A DNA stretch of 64,000 nucleotides from Arcuatula senhousia (taxonomy: Eukaryota > Mollusca > Bivalvia > Mytilida > Mytilidae): contig OZ020305.1 in NCBI GenBank assembly GCA_963971305.1, positions 7,349,001 through 7,413,000 of the forward strand. Direction: 5' to 3'. Below are positions 41,601-53,600 of the stretch, piece after piece. A model generated the notes under the pieces. It made no database searches. It saw only the letters and a list, made by a program, of their open reading frames with translations, and was not told where the DNA came from. The position numbers and the translations under genes are program-made. How positions within the stretch are numbered: position 1 is the stretch's first letter; the number at the start of each line of letters is the position of its first letter.

Positions 41601-44600
41601 ACCACCATAAATAAGTAATAGCCCGGGCTTTGCCACAGATGTAACACGTAATGACTGGATTTTTATATTAAAATTGCAGAAACAGTGTATTAGTTATAAT
41701 GTGTCTGTTATTATTTGCAGTATAGTTTAATTCCCATCACAGCCTACCCCGTGTCTTAAGCAAATAGAAAAGTTAAAGTTAAAGTTGTTTACATAAACAA
41801 TTATTAATTTTTCAGCTTTGTCCAGAAGGGTTCTACACCACCAGTACACAATCCTCATCGTGCACACAGTGTCCTGCTGGGAAATACTGCTTTGATGGCA
41901 GCACCTACCTCACGACAGCCGTCAACTGTCCTGCTGGGGAATACAGTCCTTTAGGAGCCTCCACTTGCTCCCCTTGTTCTACAGGTAATGATTGATAGGT
42001 TTCTTATTTTCTATCTGTTAAGATTTCAGTCAACATTCTTCCTATCATAATATGGATATTTTTGATATTTTGTGAATTTATTGTACCAATTATTGTTGTT
42101 TGATGAAAAAGGATCAGATGGTGGACTCTTAAATTCATGGTTTGAAGTCTGCAGCACACAGATCAGTGATAAATTTCCTTTTCGTAGGGCATCAAATTTC
42201 ATGGGCCAAGGCCATCCACAAAAACTATTAAAATTGAAACCCCACAAATAATACAGTACAATACATGTAATCATTGATAACAAGAGATGATTGAAGGGTA
42301 TTGGGCTATAAAATGTTTTATGTTTAAATTATATGTATGTTTTTTTTTCCTACAATTTCAAGACCTGTTTTTGTCTCGGCTGCGATGAAAAGTCGCTAAA
42401 GGCGAGACATAGGTATTACTTTCCCGTGGTGGCGACGGCGGCGGCGGCGTAAACATTTTTGTAAGACATTTTGAACAGTGAATTGCTTGATAAGTATAAA
42501 AGCTAGACATCTGATATTGGGTATACAGACAGTTCATTTCATGGTCTACACAACTTTCACCATGCCTTATGACCTTGACCCCATTTTAACGCTCCAGTGA
42601 CTCTGTGAACTTAGGTCTTTTTTCAGGACTTAACTTTTTTGTAAGACTTTTGTGGATGATGAATTGTTGGAAAAGTATAATAGTGAGGCATCTGATATTT
42701 AGAAAACAGACAGTCCCAGGTTATGGCCTACACAACTGTCACCTTGTGCCTTGTGACCCTGACCCCATTTTCATGCTCCAGTGACTTTGTGAACTTGGGT
42801 CTTTTTTTAGGCCGAAAATTTTTTGTAAGACTTTTGTTGATTGTGAATTGCTGGAAAAGTATAATAGCTAGGCATCTGATATTGTGTATACAGAAATTTT
42901 TTGTTTTTATATCGAGACATGAAAGTTTTATAGGTAGTTGATTTTGGTGATGGTGCCAGCAGGCAAGACATACTTTTAGTGGCCACAATTGTTTTTTCTT
43001 AAGGTGGTTTCCTGTCTATTTTTGATTAGATTTTACAAAGTAAAATGTTGCTTACCAATTTCTTGTTTAACAAAATCTAGCCATTTTTGTCTTTGACCAA
43101 TTTTGGGCACTATGTTCTTTCTTCTACAGGATACTACAGTTCAGCAGGAGCTTCGTCCTGTTCTCTGTGTCCCCAGGGTAAAACATGTATAGACCCTTCC
43201 AATACCCCTGCAGATTGTGCAACTGGTTACTACAGCACTGAAGGAGTGGTATGTATTAGAAGAGTAGTTAAATAATGCAAATGGGGAACATGATTAAAAT
43301 TAATGATTTTCTGTGTACTTTTATGTATAAAAAAAGGAATTAGTCAAAAACACAAAGTTACTCTCCTTGCAAAATATATTTTCTTATCCAGCAAATAATT
43401 AAATGTTTACAGAAAAGAATGTTTTTAATCTCACAATTCTTTGATGTATTTTCCAGAATACAGCTTGTGTGATTTGTCCAGCAGGATTTTCATGTACAAC
43501 TGGTGCCCTGCCAGTTCCCTGTGGTACTGGTACCTTTGCTGCACCCGAGGGTCAGGCCACATGTGCCGACTGTCCTACGGGTCAATCCTGCCTGGACCCT
43601 GCTGTAGCTCCTGTCAATTGTGGACCTGGCTTTTACAGCCCACAGGTAAGGTGTTATACCTGTAAAACCTCATGATTTTATTAATGCAGTTGTGTGACTT
43701 GTGAAATGTGTGAAAAATTTTAATACCCTTAGAGGTTATAGAGAAAACTGTAACTAATTGATAGGCACTTTCAATGTTTTATTACAACATAAAAAAAAAA
43801 CTATCTGTAACCATCTCAGTTATAAGGGTACATTATACATGTGTAATCACCAAACTTATTAGGGTAGGTTATAAAAAAGATCGTACATTTGTAAAAAAAT
43901 AGCTTCCATCCTTATTCAATTAACAACATTGCAAGAAAATTTCATTCAAACAATTCAAAATGTTTCTTCCTTGATGTCTACTGGTAGATTTCAAAAAGCT
44001 TCAGTGTTATATTAAACATGTTATATCAAACAAAACCAAGATTAAGATGACCTTGAATTTGACCTTGTGGCTTTTTTTATCCAGGGAACTTCCACCTGTC
44101 TTCTGTGCCCAGCAGGTAAAGAATGTGACCAAACGGCCGACTCTTTGTCTAACTGTGCCTCTGGATCATACAGTTTAGCCGGGGACGACAACTGCCAGAC
44201 TTGTCCCATCGGTAAATTCTGTCCTTTCCCATCGATTGCACCAATCAACTGCCCAACAGGGACGCACACTGGTGGGGTTGGAGGTCAAGTTTCATGCACT
44301 GATTGTCCAGCCGGATCGTATTGTACCAGTACTAGGTGATTATATATATATATATATATATATATGTTACTAGAACAAGTAATGATCAATAGTTTTATTA
44401 TAGATGTCAATTTTTAATAATAATTGACATATGTAAGTGGTTGATCGTTGTTTCAACATATTATATGAAACTTTTTTTATTTTCATAATTGACTATTCTT
44501 ATAATATTCATTGAATTTTTCTGAAATCAATTTTGATAGCAAAAGATTTTTTTTTGCTTTGATCTTCATATACATCTATTCATATATGTAGTTAATAACC

Positions 44601-47600
44601 TAAATTTTGTGTTAAGTTTTTCAATATGCAATGATTGGAGCTGACTTTTAATTTGAATCCGTTAATCAAAATATTTGTTTACATGTATTGACTTAGTAAT
44701 TTAAATATTTTATCTTTTCCCTAAATTTCACTTTTCCATTTAGATAATCTGTACCTATCATTTCTCATCCATTTCAGTGCTGTAACAGGAACCTGTGGAG
44801 TTGGAGAATACAGTCTAGCCAAGTCAACATCCTGTACAGTATGTCCAGCAGGGTATTCATGTCTAACAACAACTGTAAGCCCTGTAATCTGTACTGCTGG
44901 AACATATGCCTTAGGAGGGGCCACTTCCTGTACACCATGTCCTGCTGGTCAGGCCTGTCCATCAACCACATCAACTAGCGGCATATACAACTGTCCTGCT
45001 GGTAAGGAAATAAAAATCTCAGCGACAAAGTCCTTTCCACATTTTTGTCCCTGCTTTTTATGGAAGTGGAATAGTTCATAACATTTTAACACCTTGATAG
45101 AATTTCATGAAACTTTCTTTCACTGTTGCATGTGAGAACATGATTACACCTCAATGTCACATTGACTGAAACAAACATTCAGGACTAGTTGAAAATGACA
45201 AGATATTAAAGTTTTCTTGCTAAATTTTCACCTGTGCATTATAAAATAGAAGTGCTTGGAGTGAAAGGTTAATATTTATACGATTATGATTGTAAAAAAA
45301 TGATCTATTAATATGTGTTACTTGTACATGTATAAATAAAGGTAATAACAAAATTACTGAACTTGGAGAATCAATCTCAAATGTCCATAAGACGAGACAA
45401 AACAAGGAAGACATACCAGAAAAATTGAAGATCGCAATGGTCCTGACTTGGTACAGGCATTTCAAAAGAAATGGTCGGTTAAACCAGGTTTTAAGGGTGC
45501 CAAACCTCCCTCTTCCATTGCGATCTTTGGGTCCAGTAATTACACAAAGCACAACAGGTTTGTGATGACATATCAGGAATGCTAAGGTGATCATCTCACA
45601 TCAACCAGCCAAACATTAATCAAAGCAAGAACTAACCATTTCGTCTAAAATGATATTGAATTTTTGTCTCGCCTGCGAAGCAGAGCGGGACATAGGTGTT
45701 ACTTTACCGGCGGCGGCGGCGACGGCGGCGTTAACTTTTTGGAAAAGTTTTATGAGCACCTCCATATCTCAAGAACTATAGGTCCTGGGTTGATGAAACT
45801 TGGTATGCATATGCCCCAGTAGTAGCTTAGCACAGCTGCATCCCCATCTTTTGACCTTGACCTTGATTTTCCAGTTGAGTGACTTTGACAATTTTCAATA
45901 CATATAATAGCAATGGAAAAGTTTTGCGAGCACCTCCATATCTCAAGAACTATAGGTCCTAGGTTGATGAAACTTGGTATGCATATGCCCCAGTAGTAGC
46001 TTAGCTCAGTTGCATCCCCATCTTTTGACCTTGACCTTGATTATTCCAGTTGAGTGACTTTGACAATTTTCAATACATATAATAGCAATGGAAAAATTTT
46101 GCGAGCACCTCCATATCTCAAGAACTATAGGTCCTAGGTTGATGAAACTTGGTATGCATATGCCCCAGTATTAGCTTACCACTGTTGCATCCCCATCTTT
46201 TGACCTTGACCTTGATTTTTCGGTTGAGTGACTTTGACAATTTTCAATACATATAATAGCAATGGAAAAGTTTTGCGAGCACCTCCATATCTCAAGAACT
46301 ATAGGTCCTAGGTTGATGAAACTTGGTATACATATGCCCCAGTAGTAGCTTAGCACAGTTGCATCCCCATCTTTTGACCTTGACCTTGATTTTCCGGTTG
46401 AGTGACTTTGATTATTTTTATTGCATATATTTGCAATGTTTAAGTTCTATAAACATCTTTTGATCTCAGAAACTGAAAATCCATGTAAATTCAAAATATA
46501 GTGGAAGTAAGAAAGAATAATTGTTTCTGATGGTGCCGGCAGGCGAGACTTACTTTAGTGTTAACTCTTGTTCAACCAGTGGCTGCTAATGAAGAAAGAA
46601 TTTTTTTAGAGATCGTATGAGATGTTTTTAGCTCACCTGACCCGAAGGGTCATGTGAGCTATTGTCATCGTTAAGCGTCCATCGTCCGTCCGTCGTCCGT
46701 TAACTTTTCTTCAAAGATCTTCTTCTCTGAAACCACTGAAGGGATTGCATTGATACTTGGTATACATGATCTTTAGGATGTCCTCTACCAAGTTTGTGAA
46801 TTATATACATGTGGACCAGCCAAGATGGCCGCCGTTGCTAAAAATAGAACAGGGGGGTCAGACCATTGTTTTTGGCTTATAACTCAAAAAGTATAAGAGA
46901 TAGAGAAAATCTGAAGCAACCTTCCTTGTTCAGCATCGAAAGCTCTACGAATCTCTCCATTGAGTCGAAGTTGTGAAACGACTCCTTATAGGAGTTAATG
47001 CACTTTAATCATCAAAATTGACCATTTTTGCAGTTTTTGGACTATATCTTAAAAACCGTTAGAGCTAGAGGAAAAGTTAGCATTGCAGAATTGTTTTGCT
47101 CATTGAGATCTACTAAAATGATTTCAGGGTCTAAATTGTCAGATCAGCGGTTTAAGAGTTATTCCCCTTTAACTGTTTTTTCCATGAATTTACACTGCTT
47201 TTCAAAAATCTTCTTTTCTTAAACTACTGAAGGGATTGCATTGATACTTGGTATACATGATCTTTAGGATGTCCTCTACCAAGTTTGTGAATTATATACA
47301 TGTCGACAAACCAACATGGCAGCTGTTGCTAAAAATAGAACAGGGGGGTCAGACCATTGTTTTTGGCTCATAACTCAAAAAGTATAAGAGATAGAGAAAA
47401 TCCGAAGCAACTTACCTTGTTCAGCATCAAAAGCTCTAAGAATCTCTGCATTGAGTCGAAGTTGTGAAACGACTCCTTACAGGAGTTATTTCCCTTTAAT
47501 CATCAAAATTGACCATTTTTGCAGTTTTTGGACAATATCTTGAAAACCGTTAGAGCTAGAGGAAAAGTTAGCATTGCAGAATTGTTTAGCTCATTGAGAT

Positions 47601-50600
47601 CTACAAAAATGATTTCAGGGTCTAAATTGTCAGATCAGCTGTTTAAGAGTTATTCCCCTTTAACTGTTTTTTTTTTCATTAATTTACACTGATTTTCAAA
47701 AATCTTCTTCTCTTAAACCACTAAAGGGATTGCATTGATACTTGGTATACATGATCTTTAGGATGTCCTCTACCAAGTTTGTGAATTATATACATGTCAA
47801 CCAACCAACATGGCCGCCGTTGCTAAAAATAGAACAGGGGGGTCAAACCATTGTTTTTGGCTTATAACTCAAAAAGTATAAGAGATAAAAAAAATCGGAA
47901 GCAAATTTTTTTGTTCAGCATCAAAAGGTCCTTACAGTAGTTATTGCCCTTTAACTGTTTTTTTCTATTAATTTAAACTGATTTCCAAAAATCTTCTCTG
48001 AAACCACTGAAAGGATTGTTTTGCAACTTTGTATACTTGAAAGTTTGTGAAATTTATTCAAACTTTGGCATAAGAGATCAGGTGAGCGATTCAGGCTCCT
48101 GGGAGCCTCTTGTTTCTTATTACCTTGGTCTAATAGTCGGTATATAATTGATATATTAATTAGGTTTGGTTCTTTTTTCAGGTACCTATTCCACTGGTTC
48201 CCAAGCAGAGTGTACTGTATGTCCTGCAGGAAAGGCCTGCTCCAGTACAACCTCAAACACTGAAACTGATTGTGCTACTGGAACATATTCTTTCGAGGGA
48301 TCAGCATCCTGCACATCATGTCCTGCAGGGACAACATGTCCACAGACTGATGGCAGTGCAAATAATCCATGTCTGCCAGGAACATATTCCTTAGATGGTG
48401 AAGCTCTTTGTACAGATTGTACAGCAGGCACGGCTTGTCCATTCACAGATTCTGATACCTCTATAGCCTGTACCCCTGGAACCTACGCCATTGCAGCTCA
48501 GACTGTTTGTACTGCCTGCCCCGCTGGAAAGTTTTGTCCAAACACCAACGCTGACACTGAAACTGATTGTGTGGATGGAGAATACAGTCCTGGTAGACTT
48601 GCTGCCTGTGTGGAATGTCCAGCAGGTTATGCCTGCCCAAATAAGTATGATGATTACAAGATCCTTTGTGAACCTGGATACTATGCTGAGGCTAAGGCTA
48701 TCGAGTGTACACCATGCTCTGCTGGGAAGGAATGCCCAGCTAATACAGTGGAAGGACCTGATTGTGCTAATGGATATTACAGTTTGGGAGGTGCTGCTTC
48801 ATGCTCCCCATGCCCTGCAGGATACCAATGCTTAGATAAAGCCATCCAGCCTGTGATCTGCCCTGAGGGATTTTACAGTGCTGCTAGATCTACAGCTTGT
48901 ACAGCTTGTGATGCTGGTTATGCTTGTCCAGAGGGAAGCACGCAATCTAACCCTCCATCAGCTAAATGTAGCCTGGGGTACTATTGTACAGATGGTAAAG
49001 TAGAGACACCCTGTCCAGCAGGAACATATGGAGACGCTCGAGGACTGACAGTTGATACACAATGTAAAGCTTGTCTACAGGGATACTATTGTCCTGAAGG
49101 CACTGCTGGTCAACCAACAAACAGTCTAATTTGTCCAAAGGGTCATTTTTGCTTACCCAGTACTGGAGACTATAAAGACAATCCTTGTCCTGCAGGGAAA
49201 TATTATAACAACTTGGGTGCTGTGGCGGAAAGTGAATGTGTTCTCTGTCCTGCAGGAAGATATTGCTCAGGAGGAACCGATGACCCATTCCTGGATGGTT
49301 ACATATGTCCTAGAGGTCACTATTGCCCACAGGGATCTTCGACAGCCCCAATACCCTGTCCTGCTGGTTTATACACTGAGGAGGAAGGATCGACAGGATT
49401 AGAGTTCTGTAAAGGCTGTCCAGCTGGACATTACTGTGAGTCAGGCACCCACACCCCTACACCCTGCTCTCCAGGATTCTTCAACCCCTACACACAGAAA
49501 CAAGATGTTAGTGGGTGTTCTCCTTGTACCTCTGGCATGGCTTGTACTAAATATGGACTGACAGAACCTGACTATCCTTGTAGTCCTGGGTATTATTGTC
49601 CAGGAGGCAATTTCGCTCCAAATCAGACTGCCTACGCCTGCCCAGCCGGTACCTTCACCAATTACATGAATCTGACTGATGTAGCCCAATGTGACACATG
49701 TCCAGAGACCTTCGCCTGTTTAATTGGGACGGGAGGAGTACAGAAACCTCCAGTGTCCTGTGGTAAGGGACATTACTGCCCTGCTGGGACGGCTTCACAG
49801 ACACAATGGCCATGTCCTGCTGGTACTTACACCAATCTGACCAATTTAAAGATGGTGGAGGAATGTTATGTTTGTCCAAGAGGATGGTACTGTTTAGAGG
49901 GATCTTCAGAACCTACAGGATTATGTTTCCAGGGACATTGGTGTCCTGATGGTGAGTTTATATATATTCAGTTTTAATTATATTTTAGATATTGATTACT
50001 CTTTGAAAGAAACATACAATTTTTTAAAAGTTATGGAGAAATTGATTGAAGAGTCAGGTAGAATCTTTGCAAGACAAATGGATTAAATTTAAAGACAGTA
50101 AAAAGAGAGCAAAAATTGAAAAAAATACAAAAGGGGTTGGCTTTTTGTCACATTGAAGGCTGCTGACTTTCCATTGTGGATTTATAAATTTACGTTTATA
50201 TTGTAGGTTGTGTTGCGTATATACACTTATTCCACATCTCATTTTCTTCTATTTTAACTTTGTTTGAATCTTTTAGTGAAGATTATATGCTTAAGATTTT
50301 TTTCCTTTCAATTATCAAATGAAGAAAACACAGTCCCCTTTTTCTGAGGTAAGCTAATAAATCATAATTATGTCTTAAGGTACACCACAAGGAGACAGTT
50401 ATCCATGTCATGCTGGGTCTTATAACAACTTGACTGGTATAACAGCATGGGAACAGTGTAAAGATTGCTGGAAGGGCCACTACTGTCCACAGGCGTCTGT
50501 ACTACCGACAGTCTGTCCTGCGTAAGTGTTGAGTACAGATACAGACCAAAAAGTTTTTTTTGCCCAATCTAGGAAAGTAGGGGGCATATAGTGTTTGGAT

Positions 50601-53600
50601 TGGTTCTTCTGTCCCAAATGTTGTTAGATAAGGCATTATGTCTGTTGGACATATAATTGTATTTATTGTGTTGTGAAACTTTTACAAAAGTAATCATACT
50701 GTATAACTCGACTAATTAAAGTATGCATTGCACAAACCAATATAAAGCAAAGGACAAAAAATCCAAACTTGCTAAACAAAGTCAAATAATGATTTTTTGT
50801 GGTTATCAAGATCTAGTATGAAAAGCCATGGTAAATAACTGATTTTGCCAAGTTACATAAACATCTTAAAGATTAAAGCAGATTGCCAAATCTTTGACAA
50901 AAATTATGTATCTGACAATAAAAACTAATAGTGGAAAACTGCTGCATGTAAAATAACTGTTTTATGAATTTTTCAGGGGTACCTTTAATTCGGAGTTTAA
51001 AGCAGAGAATCTTACAATGTGTTCGTCCTGTTCTGCTGGAAGTTATTGCCCAGGTACAGCTAACATAGACCCATTACCCTGCGAGAAAGGGAACTACTCT
51101 GACTCGGGAGCTACTAGCTGTCTAACATGCGAGGCTGGGTACTATTGTAACCTTAACACCACCAGTCTGGCCTACATGCTGAGTGATCGAGTCTGTCCTG
51201 CTGGAGTAGAGTGCCCACCAGGAATGAGCAGGGCGCCAGACCTGGTCCAGGACAAGTGTAGAACAGGACATTATTGTCCCAGAGGTGATGTTAATCCCTA
51301 TCCTGTACCATGCCCTAATGGGACATTCAATGCCCTGTTTGGACTGACACAAGTATCAGAATGTCAGCAGTGTACAGCAGGAATGTATTGTGTACCTGAA
51401 GGACTGTCCACACCAGCTGGAGACTGCCCTGGAGGTTATTATTGTCCATTAGGTACTGGCCCACCAGACAGCTATCCCTGCCCTATAGGGTTCTATAGGA
51501 ATGGGTCGGCTAAGGAATCATTCCAGGACTGTGCTGAATGTATATCTGGATACTACTGTGACAGAGAGGGACTAGCCTTACCTATTGATTGCCCAGCTGG
51601 ATATTTCTGTGTCAGTGGCAGCACTTTCCCACAACCTTGCCCACTTGGAACATACAGCAACTCAACCAATCTACGACGAGCCACTGACTGCACTCCTTGT
51701 CCTGGTGGTTACTATTGTGATGGTATTGGAAGAACAGAACCAACAGATGTCTGTGATGCTGGGTTCTACTGTCGAGAGAAGGCCTACACGTCAGCACCAC
51801 CTGATGGATTAACTGGTGGACTGTGTCCCGCAGGAGGATATTGTCCACCAGGGTCTGCCACTGCTTCTTCCTGTGCCGTTGGTAAATACAGCAAGAGTCC
51901 TGGAGCCAAGACTGAGTTTGACTGTATACCTTGTGACCCTGGTTTCTTCTGTGCTGGTTCCAGTAGTACTGAGGCATCACAGATGTGTGCTGCAGGTTAT
52001 TATTGTACAGGAGGATCAGGAGTCCCCACTCAGCATGAAACACCAGCTGGGTACTACACACTGGCAGGAGCGTTCAAACCAGAACCATGTCCTCGAGGAC
52101 AGTACCAACCATCTATCAGGTCTGAGTCTTGTCTTATCTGCCCTCAGGGTTACTATTGTAATGGAACAGCTACAGTAGATGAAGTTATCTGCCCTAAGGG
52201 CTACTACTGCCCACTTGGAAGTGAGAATCCAACACCTTGTCCACCAGGGACCTATCTCAATGATATTGGACGTTACGCTCTAGAACATTGCACACCCTGT
52301 ACTGGTGGTTATGCTTGTGAGGTCTATGGTATCGACCTACCCACTGTCTTCTGTGTGGCAGGCCATTACTGCACCAGTGGATCTAACACCACCACACCTG
52401 TGGGTGAGACTTTTGGAGATTTGTGCCCACCAGGTTACTTCTGCCCTGAGAACACGGACCAGTTTGCCCACCATCCTTGCCCTAATGGAACCTACAGTAA
52501 CTACACAGGACTACAGAGTGAGTCTAATTGTACCAGTTGTGACCCTGGACGTGTTTGTAATGGTCTAGCCCTGACCCAGCCTAATGGAGACTGTGCCCCT
52601 GGTTATTACTGTGCTAGCGGTGCCTCCACTGACAAACCAGCTGATGGAGGACTGACTGGCAACCCCTGCCCAGAGGGAGCTTACTGCCCAGGTGCTACAG
52701 GTAAATATCGTGTTATTGGGGGTTAAATTCAAATTTTAAATTTCATGATACTGTGGTTTCATTATTATTCCTGGGGTACTAATTTTCGTGGTTTTCGTGG
52801 ATGGTCTGAACCCACGAAATTTGATACCCCACGAGAAAGAAATTAAACATTTATCTTAATGCTGGCCTTTTCAGAACCACGAATATAAGAATCCACGAAA
52901 TTATCCCTTTTCACTGATCCACGAAAATTGGTACCCACGAAAATAAGTGAATCCACAGTAACCAAAAATAAGGAATAATTATTATACAAAAAACTAAAAT
53001 TTGATTAAGAGAATACATTAGAAGATAATATAAGGATAAAAAGCACAGGAAAATGACACATCAAAGAAGATAGAAACAATTACAGCCATCAAAAGGAAAA
53101 AAAGCTACACAAGTTAACATATTAAATATATTTCTGTAACTATTTGGTACCATACAATCAAGAAATTAATGTTTGATAATTAATGTGTTTATATTAAGTT
53201 TTGAAATAACAAAGAAGCAAAAAATTACCAAAGGGATATTTGAATGAAATACAGATATGTTTTATTTTTATTTTTAGTTGTTATTTAAACATGTTATTTT
53301 TCAGGTACACCAATTCCTTGTCCTAATGGCCAGTTCATGAATCGTACGGGTTATGCTGAATGTTTCGACTGTCCTGCCGGGTACTACTGCACTAATGCCC
53401 AGGAACCTCTACTTTGTACCAAGGGATACTACTGTCCAGGGAATACTACAGCTGACTTGTCTCCTTGTCCCAGAGGAACTTACAACCCTATATTGGGTAA
53501 GATTCATCTTTAGAAATGATGTAACTTGTTACACATGTAAATGAAAATTTCTTAAGGAGTTTGATAGATTGAAATTGAAAATGATTAAAAATTGTATGAT

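Noticed and set aside
45220..45594. Minus-strand 124-codon open frame
   Set aside because: It overlaps a probable dispersed repeat and shows no convincing protein family.
48186..49879. Long minus-strand and alternative-frame open frames over exons 23, 25, 36 and others
   Set aside because: They are shadows of the GC-richer cysteine-repeat coding frame and show no independent domain or splice structure.
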